A stretch of 64,000 nt of DNA from Bog-756 sp963713625 (GTDB lineage: Bacteria; Actinomycetota; Acidimicrobiia; Acidimicrobiales; RAAP-2), in contig CAVQMN010000008.1 of the NCBI GenBank assembly GCA_963713625.1, positions 372,001 through 436,000 on the forward strand, written 5' to 3'. Under the pieces are notes generated by a model. It had not been told where the DNA came from and did no database searches. It saw only the letters and a program-made list of their open reading frames with translations. Below, one piece after another: positions 1 through 7,699 of this stretch. The translations under genes and the position numbers were made by a program. How positions within the stretch are numbered: position 1 is the stretch's first letter; every line of letters begins with the position of its first letter.

Positions 1-99
1 ACGAATGTTAGTGATGTCAACCGTAGCGCTCTTTGCCCAGTCCACGAAGGGCGCGCGCTCCGGGCCAAAACGGTGCGGCTGCGAGAGGAAATCGGACAT
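1..99 (-). CDS. Partial CDS, N-terminus of an unrecognised protein
   Basis: An open frame of 33 codons starts with ATG at 99 and runs off the window edge without a stop. It begins MSDFLSQPHRFGPER. It lies 36 bp downstream of the CoA-transferase stop on the same strand, so it is probably the next gene of that operon. No strong Shine-Dalgarno sequence is visible; only a GGGG run lies upstream. I do not recognise the family from these residues. Confidence 0.45.
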   Translation of the reverse strand, partial: MSDFLSQPHRFGPERAPFVDWAKSATVDITNIR

Positions 100-104
100 G
101 GCGG

Positions 105-143
105 ACCCCGGAGTCAGCGAAGGCGAACCCCGGGGTCAGCGAA
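105..143. repeat. 17-bp imperfect direct repeat, 22-bp period
   Basis: ACCCCGGAGTCAGCGAA (105-121) recurs with one mismatch at 127-143. The second copy covers the stop codon of the CoA-transferase gene and the first lies just upstream of the next minus-strand gene. It looks like a small tandem duplication at a gene junction; no function is evident. Confidence 0.6.
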
Positions 144-1809
144 GAAACTGCCGCCGACGATCGAATTCCCGGAGTTCGAGCACCTCGGACATCGTGACCG
201 GGCTCAGCTCGGCGACGCCCCGGGCCACGTCCGGATCCCACCCGCAGGAGCCGACCATGGCCCGTACCCGCTCCTCCAACGAGCCGGGGCCCGAGGGCAC
301 GGCGGCGACCTGGAGTCGGCCGTCGATACGGCGGAGGATGCCACGGTCGGTGACCACACTGGCCACACGCGCTCCGGGGGCGGTGATGTAGCCGGCCTCG
401 GCCGGCAGTCGCTGAGGCCGTCCGAGGGTGACCACTACGCAGGCTGCAGCCCGGCTGACCACGTCGTTGGCCCCACCGGATCCGACCAGAAAACGCCCGT
501 CGGCGAGCCGGGTGGAGTTGATGTTCCCGTGTTGGTCGATTTCAGCCGCGCCCAGACAACCGATGGTGGTCGTCCCCGGTCCGCCGACCACCATGCCGAG
601 CACGGTCGACGCATCGGACAGGAACGAGGTGCCGGGAAAGACACGGTGGTTGAAGATGTATGGATCGGCCGGTGTGGGTGTGTAGTCCCACAGTCCGAGC
701 TCCGCGGTGAGGCAGACCCCTCCCCCGGCGGCCCGGGCCCGGGCCACGGCCACCCACGCAGCCAGATTGGCCACGCCGGCCCCGGCCAGCACCGCATCGG
801 CCCGGTGCTCGGACACGGTGGCCTCGACCTCGCGGGCACCCAGGCTGGCCGCCACCTCCCAGTCGCTGATGGGCTCGTCGGCAGGCAGCGGGTGGGCATC
901 CGCGTCGTGGCGCCACGAATCCGGGTCGGAAAGCAGGCGGAGGCCGATCAGGCGGTCATCCCCGAGGCGCTTGAGGTAGGAGGAGTGGTCGGGCGGATCC
1001 AGCGCGTTCTCCCGGGCCCAGGTGTCGAAGTCCCCACGGGCCGCCGCCGCGGCCTCGACCCAGAAGGGAATGTCCTCCCCATAACCGGCCACGGGAAGAC
1101 CCGGGGTGTAGCAACCTCCGGGATGGGCGCCGAAGGGTGCTTCGACCACGGCCAGGACCCGGTGGGCGGGAATGCGGACCCGGTGACCCAGCTCTTCCAG
1201 ATCGGGGACGATCGACTCGACGGTGGCCACCACCCCCCGGCGGGCCGCCCACGCCCCCCAGGTCCCCTCGAGCAGCGGTTCGGACATGGCCAGATTTCCG
1301 TGGATGTCGGAGAGCGCGGCGTGGCAGAGGGCCACATCCGGGACCAGGGGAGCAAGCAGGCCCACCGGACCGAACTCCGATTCGACGACCGAGAATGCCT
1401 GGTTGTCGGCCAGCCCGGAACCCGCCACCGACCCGGTGACGACGGCCGGCAGGCCACGGGCCGCCGCTTCGAGGCGTTGGGCCAGGGTCAGGATCGACCA
1501 GTGTTCGACCTCCACGGCGCCGGACTCGTAGGCCTGCTTGAAGATCGGGTTCGGCGCATACGAAGGGAAGCTGTTGCCCGAGTAGGCCGTCACCACCTTG
1601 GACAGCATCCCGCCACGGAAGAAGAGGGCGCCCAACGCCCCGAGACTGCTCATGACCAGCGTCAGCTCCGGGTCTGTCCCCCAGAACTGCCGGGCCATCT
1701 CGCGAGCGGCAGCCGTCCACCGGCTGTGGCCCAACAGGATGTGCACCGAATCGCCCGGGCGGATGTTCCGCTCGACGGCATCGCTCAGAGACAGACCGAC
1801 CTCGGTCAT
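136..1809 (-). CDS. Fused CoA-transferase family I (alpha and beta domains in one chain)
   Basis: The 557-residue protein looks like the two subunits of a glutaconate/3-oxoacid-type CoA-transferase joined in one polypeptide. The first half has the N-terminal pattern LSDAVERNIRPGDSV typical of the alpha subunit. The second half has a beta-like core with GLWDYTPTPADPYIFN, GGPGTTTIGCLGAAEID and GVAELSPVTMSEVLELREFD. The family moves CoA between acyl groups; IpdAB of steroid ring degradation belongs to it, but the substrate here is unknown. I chose ATG 1809 because it begins at the conserved domain and leaves a 108-bp divergent control region. An in-frame ATG at 1908 would add 33 residues. The gene is transcribed away from a TetR regulator, which probably controls it. 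Confidence 0.8.
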   Translation of the reverse strand: MTEVGLSLSDAVERNIRPGDSVHILLGHSRWTAAAREMARQFWGTDPELTLVMSSLGALGALFFRGGMLSKVVTAYSGNSFPSYAPNPIFKQAYESGAVEVEHWSILTLAQRLEAAARGLPAVVTGSVAGSGLADNQAFSVVESEFGPVGLLAPLVPDVALCHAALSDIHGNLAMSEPLLEGTWGAWAARRGVVATVESIVPDLEELGHRVRIPAHRVLAVVEAPFGAHPGGCYTPGLPVAGYGEDIPFWVEAAAAARGDFDTWARENALDPPDHSSYLKRLGDDRLIGLRLLSDPDSWRHDADAHPLPADEPISDWEVAASLGAREVEATVSEHRADAVLAGAGVANLAAWVAVARARAAGGGVCLTAELGLWDYTPTPADPYIFNHRVFPGTSFLSDASTVLGMVVGGPGTTTIGCLGAAEIDQHGNINSTRLADGRFLVGSGGANDVVSRAAACVVVTLGRPQRLPAEAGYITAPGARVASVVTDRGILRRIDGRLQVAAVPSGPGSLEERVRAMVGSCGWDPDVARGVAELSPVTMSEVLELREFDRRRQFLR

Positions 1810-1917
1810 GAACGGGTCGGCGCGCCGAAGGACAGATCTGAGACCTGCAGGGGTCGGCTCCGGAAAAGGCTGGACATTGTGTGAGGTTATCCAACCTGCA
1901 ACTACCATTCTGCTGGC
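1810..1917. promoter_or_regulatory. Divergent promoter region with inverted-repeat operator candidate
   Basis: This 108-bp gap separates the minus-strand CoA-transferase from the plus-strand TetR gene. AGGTT-ATCC-AACCT at 1884-1897 is a perfect inverted repeat. It sits inside the 17-bp spacer between a possible plus-strand -35 (TGTGAG, 1880-1885) and -10 (TACCAT, 1903-1908). An 8-bp palindrome CCTGCAGG lies farther left, near 1850. The placement fits a TetR autoregulatory operator, but the assignment is inference. Confidence 0.45.
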
Positions 1918-2709
1918 ATGGTCACTGACGGCGGACGCCCGGCACCGAAAGCCAAAGGGGCGAAAAAGAAGAAACCTGCAGGAAAGCGGGCGGCCGGTTC
2001 GGCGGCGAAAGCTGCCGGCTCGACGGCCAAAGCCAACGGCTCGACGGCCAAAGCCAACGGCTCGACGCCAGTCCGCCGCATGAGTCAGGGCCCGATCGGG
2101 GTCCCGGCCAGCAAGAGGGCGCTCCGCAGCCAGGGCCGGGAGACCATGCAGAAGCTCCTGGATGCGGCCATGGAAGCCTTCGACCGGAGGGGCTTCCACG
2201 CCACCAGGGTCAACGACGTGGTGGACATCGCCAACATGTCCCACGGCACCTTCTACCTGTATTTCTCGAATATGAGCGATCTCGTCCGTGCCCTCACCGC
2301 CGAAGTGGCCACCGACGCTTCCGAGCTCTATGGCGCCCTGACCCAGGCCGGGACGGCCCTCGACGGTGAGAGCCGGGACCACCTGCGCGCCTGGATCGGT
2401 GCCTACTCCAAGCTCTGGCTCCGGTACGCCCCGCTCTTCCGGTCATGGACCGATCTGGCCTCGGTCGACGATGCCATGGGCGACCGGATCCGCCGTACGT
2501 TGGGGACGATGACCGACGCCATGTCGGCGCAGATCTCGGCCGCCGGCATGGCCGGTGACCTGAGCCCGGACGTGACCGGTCTGGCCGTGCTGGCCATGCT
2601 CGACCGCTTCCACTACCTACGCGATTTCATCGGCCAGCCCGTTGACGACGAGGCCCTGGAGACGCTGACCACCATGGTGTACCGGGCCCTGTTCACACCT
2701 TCCGACTGA
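1918..2709 (+). CDS. TetR/AcrR-family transcriptional regulator with Lys/Ala-rich N-terminal tail
   Basis: This is a 263-residue protein. Residues about 68-130 form a TetR helix-turn-helix (GFHATRVNDVVDIANMSHG followed by TFYLYFSN), and the rest is the ligand-binding/dimer region. TetR proteins are usually about 200 residues. The surplus is an N-terminal tail of about 55 residues rich in Lys, Ala, Gly and Ser, part of it encoded by a 21-bp repeat. A shorter start at ATG 2080 (MSQGPIGV) would remove the tail. I kept 1918 because codon use in the tail looks coding and the frame is open. It is divergent from the CoA-transferase gene, which it probably regulates with itself. Confidence 0.8.
   Translation: MVTDGGRPAPKAKGAKKKKPAGKRAAGSAAKAAGSTAKANGSTAKANGSTPVRRMSQGPIGVPASKRALRSQGRETMQKLLDAAMEAFDRRGFHATRVNDVVDIANMSHGTFYLYFSNMSDLVRALTAEVATDASELYGALTQAGTALDGESRDHLRAWIGAYSKLWLRYAPLFRSWTDLASVDDAMGDRIRRTLGTMTDAMSAQISAAGMAGDLSPDVTGLAVLAMLDRFHYLRDFIGQPVDDEALETLTTMVYRALFTPSD
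2017..2067. repeat. 21-bp tandem repeat inside the TetR tail
   Basis: Two identical 21-bp copies (2017-2037, 2038-2058) and a 9-bp partial third encode the seven-residue unit GSTAKAN in frame. The repeat makes up part of the basic N-terminal extension of the regulator. Confidence 0.85.
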
Positions 2710-2756
2710 GGCTCGGATGGCCGGTCGTCCGGCACCCGACCAGTTCGAGGTTGGCC

Positions 2757-2786
2757 GATCGGCCGAGCGGCCGGGCCCGGCCGATC
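2757..2786. terminator. GC-rich palindrome between convergent genes, terminator candidate
   Basis: CGGCCGGGCCCGGCCG (2768-2783) is a perfect 16-bp palindrome. It is flanked by GATCGGCC (2757-2764) and GGCCGATC (2779-2786). It lies between the TetR stop and the stop of the facing minus-strand gene. There is no U-tract, so an intrinsic terminator is only plausible. Confidence 0.4.
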
Positions 2787-2817
2787 CGATGCGGACGGAC
2801 AGGGCCCGGGTCGGGCC

Positions 2818-3321
2818 TCAGTCCATGAGGATGTCGACGGGCAGACCCCGCGCCTCGAGGTCGACGCTGGCGTTGTCGTCCCGATACCGCCGTCCCTGCA
2901 CGTTGAACAACTCGACCGAGTCGGCTCCAACCGGGTATGGGCCCCAGTGCCACGTCCCCCGGTGCAGCACGATCGATGAAAGCCGCGGGATCACGAACGC
3001 CCGGATCTGATCGGCGTGGGCGGGCGAATCCATCCCGAGGTCCCCCGGGGCCACGACGATCACCGCGTCGACATCGAGGGGCATGACCACCTGGGTGTGG
3101 GTGGCGTGCCGGAAGAGGACCTCACACCGGAGCCCGCCGACCACGGCGGGCACCTCATCCCGTCGGTGGCCGATGAGGTTGACATGGACGTCCTGCCACT
3201 CGAAATCCAGCACGTCGGCACCGTCTCTCGGATCGGTGTCGGCCACCGGCAGCCACCCGAACCGGGACCACTCCTCACGGGACAGCGGCTCCGGTGTAAT
3301 CCAACGGATGGACTCAGCCAT
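2818..3321 (-). CDS. Ureidoglycolate lyase-like protein (AllA/DUF-type cupin fold)
   Basis: The 167-residue protein matches the ureidoglycolate lyase family (PF04115) in order of motifs: LSREEWSRFGWLP near the start, a central VDAVIVVAPGD, then RGTWHWGPYPVG and a C-terminal GRRYRDDNA. Known members release urea from ureidoglycolate in allantoin or purine breakdown. No other purine gene is visible nearby, so a different small carboxylate could be the substrate. ATG 3321 has GGAG eight bases upstream; an upstream in-frame TTG at 3351 is less likely. It is divergent from the cupin gene. Confidence 0.7.
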   Translation of the reverse strand: MAESIRWITPEPLSREEWSRFGWLPVADTDPRDGADVLDFEWQDVHVNLIGHRRDEVPAVVGGLRCEVLFRHATHTQVVMPLDVDAVIVVAPGDLGMDSPAHADQIRAFVIPRLSSIVLHRGTWHWGPYPVGADSVELFNVQGRRYRDDNASVDLEARGLPVDILMD

Positions 3322-3378
3322 TCCCCACGCTCCAAATATCCGATGCCTCAATCAGACCTACGGTGACGATTCAACCTA

Positions 3379-3408
3379 ACATCGGCGTCGAACTCCGACA
3401 TCGGTGTC
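3379..3408. promoter_or_regulatory. Paired 11-bp direct repeats in a divergent promoter
   Basis: ACATCGGCGTC (3379-3389) and ACATCGGTGTC (3398-3408) are direct repeats 19 bp apart, about two helical turns. They lie in the 145-bp gap between the ureidoglycolate lyase-like gene and the cupin gene. TAACAT at 3377-3382 resembles an actinobacterial -10. A regulator binding site is possible. Confidence 0.35.
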
Positions 3409-3466
3409 AGCGCCCGCTCGGCGCCATCACGGTGCCGGCATGAGCATGAGCAGCGGAGGAGATCCC

Positions 3467-3856
3467 ATGGTGATGGACGTACGCAACATCGAAGACGTCG
3501 CCCCCGTCGTCGAGCACAACGGCACGGTGCCGGTGTGGTGGATGGTGCAGTCCCGCGAGCTCAAGGACGCCACCGATGGTGGCTTCCTCGAGCTGGTCAA
3601 CGAGTTCGAGGTGGAAGGGGGAGGCTATGTCCACCCGCACTCCCACCCGACCCACGAGTTCTATTACGTGCTCCGGGGCCGGGGGATCATGACCATCTCG
3701 GGCGAGGACCGGTCCATCGCCCAGGGGGACCTCGTCTACATTCCGCCCGACGCCGTCCACAGCCTCAGGCCTCTCACCGACCACGCACCGATCCACTGTT
3801 TCTGTTTTGCCATCGGTGTCAAGGGGTCGGGACCGATCGACTACACCAACCACTGA
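3467..3856 (+). CDS. Cupin-domain protein
   Basis: This is a 129-residue single-domain cupin. Motif 1 is HPHSHPTHEFYYVLRGRG, carrying the His and Glu metal ligands. Motif 2 is GDLVYIPPDAVHSL, carrying the last His. Such proteins bind a metal and may act as dioxygenases, isomerases or ligand sensors; the specific role is unknown. I chose ATG 3467 because GGAGGAG lies seven bases upstream. Upstream in-frame ATGs at 3404 and 3440 have no comparable site. Confidence 0.8.
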   Translation: MVMDVRNIEDVAPVVEHNGTVPVWWMVQSRELKDATDGGFLELVNEFEVEGGGYVHPHSHPTHEFYYVLRGRGIMTISGEDRSIAQGDLVYIPPDAVHSLRPLTDHAPIHCFCFAIGVKGSGPIDYTNH

Positions 3857-3884
3857 AGGCGGTCCGGCCAGGCCGGATTGCGAC

Positions 3885-4523
3885 TCAGACCGGCGGCCGG
3901 CCGTCCTCGACGAGGGCGGCGTCCAGGTGGAGGAGTTCCACGGTGGTGGAGCCCCCCCGGAGGGCGGCGAAGTACTCCGATTCGCCGGCCGCCCGGGCCT
4001 GCCCGGCGGCGATGCACTCGGCGAGCCCGGCCCCGGGCACGACCACGACCCCGTCGACGTCCCCCACCACCCAGTCGCCCCACTCGACCGGGACTCCAGC
4101 CACGGTTGCCGCCGTCCCGACGTACCCGCGGTTGCACTTGGTGGCTCCGGGAAGGGCCACGGTCCTCGAGAACACCGGGAAGGCCAGTCGCTCCAGCGCG
4201 GCGACGTCCCGGACTCCCCCGTCGATGATCAGGCCGGCCAAGCCCCGGGACTGGGCCGCGGTGGTGAGGACCTCACCCCAGTACCCCCGGTCGGCCACGT
4301 CACCGACATCGACGACCAGCACGGACCCCGCCGGCGCCCGGGTCACGGCCACGTGCACGGCCAGATTGTCCCCCGGCGTACAGGTGACCGGGTAGGCCGG
4401 GGCGGCCAGGGCCGCCCCCGGCCACACCGGCCGGATCCTCGGCGGCATGGGAAGGGCCCCCGATTCGCCGAGCGTCGCTGCTCCGAGTTCGCCGAGCACG
4501 GCAGCCGCATCGTTGTCGTCCAT
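3885..4523 (-). CDS. RraA-like family protein (HMG/CHA aldolase fold)
   Basis: The 212-residue protein has the RraA/4-hydroxy-4-methyl-2-oxoglutarate aldolase fold. Its motifs are GDNLAVHVAVTRAPAGSVLV, then GYWGEVLTTAAQSRGLAGL, DGGVRDVAAL (the Gly-Gly-Val-Arg-Asp active-site loop) and GDVDGVVVVP. Enzymatic members split pyruvate from 4-hydroxy-4-carboxy-2-oxo acids in aromatic meta-cleavage pathways or decarboxylate oxaloacetate. The Arg and Asp of the loop are retained, so it is more likely an enzyme than an RNase regulator. AGGAG lies seven bases before the ATG. It is just downstream of the RidA-like gene on the same strand, probably in one transcript. Confidence 0.78.
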   Translation of the reverse strand: MDDNDAAAVLGELGAATLGESGALPMPPRIRPVWPGAALAAPAYPVTCTPGDNLAVHVAVTRAPAGSVLVVDVGDVADRGYWGEVLTTAAQSRGLAGLIIDGGVRDVAALERLAFPVFSRTVALPGATKCNRGYVGTAATVAGVPVEWGDWVVGDVDGVVVVPGAGLAECIAAGQARAAGESEYFAALRGGSTTVELLHLDAALVEDGRPPV

Positions 4524-4553
4524 ATCAAACTCCTTGCCGAAGATGGATCCTGG

Positions 4554-5066
4554 TCACGAGGTGCGGAGCGAGACGGTGACCTCGATCTCCACCGCTCCTC
4601 CCCGCGGGAGGGAGGCCACGCCGATGGCCGACCGGGTATGCCGGCCGGCCTCCCCGAACACGTCGTACAACACGGTGCTGGCCCCGTCGATCACGTCGGG
4701 CTGGTGGTGGAAGTCGGGGGTCGAGGCCACGAATCCGGTGACCGTGAGCACCCGCTCCACCCGGTCGAGCGAGCCCAGCTCGGCCTCCAACACGGCCAGC
4801 GCATTGAGTGCGCAGACGGCCGCGGCCTCGGTACCTTCCTCCACGGTCACGGTGTCACCGAGGGTTCCGATACAGGTCAATTGTCCGTCGATCCTCGGTA
4901 GCTGGCCCGAGGTCCTGGCCACGCCGCCGTGGACGACGACCGCGTCGAGCGGGTCGTGCGGGGGGTGCGGTCCGTGCAGCCGGAGTCCGAGGGCCTCCAG
5001 CCGGGCCCGGACGCGCCCGTGGCCGCCGGCAGTCGCATCGGGGGCGTGGTCGACGGGACTGTTCAT
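4554..5066 (-). CDS. RidA/YjgF/UK114-family protein
   Basis: The 170-residue protein carries a RidA-type chorismate-mutase-like domain. Visible parts are GTLGDTVTVEEGTEAAAVCALNAL, GSLDRVERVLTVTGFV and a C-terminal RSAIGVASLPRGGAVEIEV, where RidA proteins hold the Arg that contacts the ligand. Classical RidA hydrolyses reactive enamines and imines. This longer subgroup often sits in catabolic operons with unknown deaminase-like roles. The start at ATG 5066 has GGAGG 11 bases upstream. It precedes the RraA-like gene by 30 bp. Confidence 0.75.
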   Translation of the reverse strand: MNSPVDHAPDATAGGHGRVRARLEALGLRLHGPHPPHDPLDAVVVHGGVARTSGQLPRIDGQLTCIGTLGDTVTVEEGTEAAAVCALNALAVLEAELGSLDRVERVLTVTGFVASTPDFHHQPDVIDGASTVLYDVFGEAGRHTRSAIGVASLPRGGAVEIEVTVSLRTS

Positions 5067-5190
5067 CGGGACGGGTACCTCCGGGACGAGCCGGACCAAC
5101 GGCCCGGCGGGACACCGAGATGCTATCGCTGTCATCGCGCCCGGTCTGACGCCACCGTCAGGGAACGCGCCGTTCGCATAGAGTGGCCGG

Positions 5191-6078
5191 ATGGGCTTGC
5201 TAGATGAACGAGTAGCAGTGGTGACCGGTGCGGGACGCGGGATAGGTCGGGCCATCGCCCTGTGCCTGGCCGACGAGGGTGCCCGGGTGGTGGTCAATGA
5301 CATCGGGGTCTCCCTGGGCGGTGACGGCACCGACGAGGACCCGGCCGAACAGGTCGTCCAGGAGATCATGGCCAAGGGCGGGGCGGCGGTGGCCAACCGC
5401 GACCGCGTCGACGACTTCGAGGCCGCCGGTCGCATCATCGACACGGCCGTCGGCACCTACGGCCAGATCGACATCCTGGTCAACAACGCCGGCATCGTCC
5501 GGGACCGGACGCTGGTCAAGATGGACGAAGCCGACTACGACGCCGTGGTCGCCGTGCACCAGAAGGGGACCTTCAACACGGCGCGACATGCGGCCCCGCA
5601 CATGAAAGAGGCGGGGTACGGGCGCATCGTGAACATCACCTCGTCCGCCGGCCTCCGCGGAAACTTCGGGCAGACCAACTACGGAGCAGCCAAGGCCGCC
5701 ATCATGGGCATGACCTTCGTGTGGGCGGTCGAGCTCGGGCGCTACGGGATCACCGTCAACGGGATGGCACCGGCCGGAGCCACCCGGATGACCGCCGGGC
5801 TCAACGAGGGCGAGGTGCCGCCAGATCAGGATCCGGCGCTCAACGCTCCGCTGGTGGCCTATCTGGCCTCTGATCTGGCCGCTGATGTCAACGGCCAGAT
5901 CTTCGGTCGCACCGGATTCGGATACACGATCTTCCAGACCCCCCGGCAGGTGGCCACCATGTGGAAGGAAGACGGGTGGACGCCAGCCGAGGTGGCCGAT
6001 CACTTCCACGAGGTCCTCGGTCAGCACCTGCAGCCGGTCGGCATGCCCGCCCATCCGCTGCTCGGCAAAAAAGAGTAA
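5191..6078 (+). CDS. SDR-family (3R)-hydroxyacyl-CoA dehydrogenase-like oxidoreductase
   Basis: This is a 295-residue classical short-chain dehydrogenase. It has TGAGRGIG at 12-19 for NAD(P), NNAG at about 98-101, Ser151/152, Tyr164 and Lys168 as the catalytic set. The loop after strand 2 (VNDIGVSLGGDGTDED) resembles the hydroxyacyl-CoA dehydrogenase part of the MFE-2 multifunctional enzyme. The C-terminal extension after residue 250 (WTPAEVADHFHEVL) is also found in that group. The likely role is oxidation of a 3-hydroxyacyl-CoA. It opens a plus-strand run with two acyl-CoA synthetases. Confidence 0.82.
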   Translation: MGLLDERVAVVTGAGRGIGRAIALCLADEGARVVVNDIGVSLGGDGTDEDPAEQVVQEIMAKGGAAVANRDRVDDFEAAGRIIDTAVGTYGQIDILVNNAGIVRDRTLVKMDEADYDAVVAVHQKGTFNTARHAAPHMKEAGYGRIVNITSSAGLRGNFGQTNYGAAKAAIMGMTFVWAVELGRYGITVNGMAPAGATRMTAGLNEGEVPPDQDPALNAPLVAYLASDLAADVNGQIFGRTGFGYTIFQTPRQVATMWKEDGWTPAEVADHFHEVLGQHLQPVGMPAHPLLGKKE

Positions 6079-6100
6079 GTCACGACGTGAGGACATCTCG

Positions 6101-7699
6101 ATGAGTACGGCGGCCCAACTGCCCCCTGAGCAGCTGCACGCCATGGCCCTCTCCTTCGGTGACCAGACTGCGTACCAGGTCTTCGGCGGCACCGCGCTCA
6201 CCTTCGCCCAGTGGGACGCCGACGCCAGCCGGCTGGCCCGGGGGCTGCTCGAAGCGGGCATTGAAGCCGGCAGTCCGGTGGGCATCCACCTCGAGCCGGC
6301 CAACGCCCTGCGCTGGATCGTGGCCTATGCCGCCATCCACCGGGCGGGAGCGGTGGCCGTGCCCCTCAATCCGCAGTTGGCCCGGCCCGAGGTCGAGCGC
6401 ATGCTCGAGCACTCCGGCGCGGCCGCCGTCTTCGCCGAGGAGTCACTCGTCCGCCGGTACGAGGGTGGGCGGCCGGGTCTGGTGGTGGTCGTTCCCGCGG
6501 CCGGCGACGCATCCGAGGACACCTCCCTCGTCGTCGATTCTCGGCGGAGCCGAGGAGCACAGGTCACCGTGTCCTGGTCTGCGCTCATCGACAACGACCC
6601 CGGCTACTTCCAGGTGGCGCGCCAGCCGGGCGATCTGGCCGACATCCTCTACACGTCGGGCACGACCGGTCACCCGAAGGCGGTGGCCGTTCGGCACGAC
6701 AACTCCTCACTGGTCCCCTTCGCCGAACCGGCCTGGAGCGGTGGCGGGTGGCTGCACGCCAGCCCTCCGTACACCTTCGCCGGGCTCTCGTTCATCTACA
6801 CCCCGATGAAGCTGGGCATGCAGGGGCTCTATCTGGCGAGGTTCGACGCCGACAAGTGGTTCGATGCCGTCGAGGGTGACAGCCCGGTGGCCGCGTTCCT
6901 CGTCCCGGCCATGGCCACCCTCCTCCTCGAGCACCCCCGCTTCGACACCGCCCGGCTCGATTCCATTCAGATCTGCACCGTGGGCAGTGCACCGCTGGCC
7001 CCGTTCGTGTTGGAGCGGCTCCAGGAACGGATGCCCACGGCCATGGTCTCCAACAACTACGGAATGACCGAGGCGGGGTCGGTGTACTGCATCATGCCCC
7101 CCGGCGAGGCGGTGAAGCGTCCCGGCTCGGTGGGCCGGCCCCTTCCCCCGGCCGAGGTCCGGTGCACCGATGCCGAGGGGAAGGCGGTCGCCGCGGGAGA
7201 GGTCGGGGATGTCCTCCTGCGCATCCCCGGACGCCCACGGGAGTACTTCGGCGACCCGGAGGCAACGTCGCGTACCTGGGTCGACGGATGGCTGGTCACC
7301 GGCGACCTGGGCCGGATCGACGAGGACGGCTACCTGTACATCGTGGGACGTAGCAAGGACGTCATCATCCGGGGAGGGAACAACATCCACCCGACCGATG
7401 TCGAGCACGCCATCGAGTCGCACCCCGCCGTCCACGAGGTGGCCGTGGTGGGGGTGGACCATCCCGTCCTCGGAGAGGACGTGGTGGCGGTCGTCGTCGT
7501 GCGTCCCGGGGAGGAGATCACCGCCGAGGACCTGCGGGCCCACACCCTGGAGCTTCTGGCCGCCTACAAGGTGCCTCGCCGCTGGGAGTTCGTCGACGAA
7601 CTGCCGCGCAACGCCACCGGCAAGGTGGTCAAGAACAAGTTGCGCGACCAGCTGTCCGGCCGAGAGGAAGGACCAGGCGACGGTCCGGTTCAGCCGTGA
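6101..7699 (+). CDS. Acyl-CoA synthetase (AMP-binding, FadD-like)
   Basis: This is a 532-residue ANL-superfamily ligase. The ATP loop is LYTSGTTGHPKAV near residue 185. NNYGMTEAG, a TGDLGRID core and IIRGGNNIHPTDVEHA follow, and LPRNATGKVVKNKL holds the catalytic Lys of the C-terminal domain. It would activate a carboxylic acid to its CoA thioester through an acyl-adenylate. The substrate is not predictable. GAGGA lies seven bases before ATG 6101, and the start is 22 bp after the SDR stop. The next ligase gene overlaps its stop by 4 bp, so the two are probably translationally coupled. Confidence 0.88.
   Translation: MSTAAQLPPEQLHAMALSFGDQTAYQVFGGTALTFAQWDADASRLARGLLEAGIEAGSPVGIHLEPANALRWIVAYAAIHRAGAVAVPLNPQLARPEVERMLEHSGAAAVFAEESLVRRYEGGRPGLVVVVPAAGDASEDTSLVVDSRRSRGAQVTVSWSALIDNDPGYFQVARQPGDLADILYTSGTTGHPKAVAVRHDNSSLVPFAEPAWSGGGWLHASPPYTFAGLSFIYTPMKLGMQGLYLARFDADKWFDAVEGDSPVAAFLVPAMATLLLEHPRFDTARLDSIQICTVGSAPLAPFVLERLQERMPTAMVSNNYGMTEAGSVYCIMPPGEAVKRPGSVGRPLPPAEVRCTDAEGKAVAAGEVGDVLLRIPGRPREYFGDPEATSRTWVDGWLVTGDLGRIDEDGYLYIVGRSKDVIIRGGNNIHPTDVEHAIESHPAVHEVAVVGVDHPVLGEDVVAVVVVRPGEEITAEDLRAHTLELLAAYKVPRRWEFVDELPRNATGKVVKNKLRDQLSGREEGPGDGPVQP

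Noticed and set aside
73..1884. Long open frame on the plus strand opposite the CoA-transferase
   Set aside because: It is antisense to a gene with clear family motifs. Its translation is Gly/Arg/His/Pro rich without a recognisable domain, as expected of shadow frames in GC-rich DNA.
1810..2382. N-terminal extension of the CoA-transferase to 2382
   Set aside because: It would overlap the divergent TetR gene completely. The conserved domain begins at residue 1 of the 1809 start.
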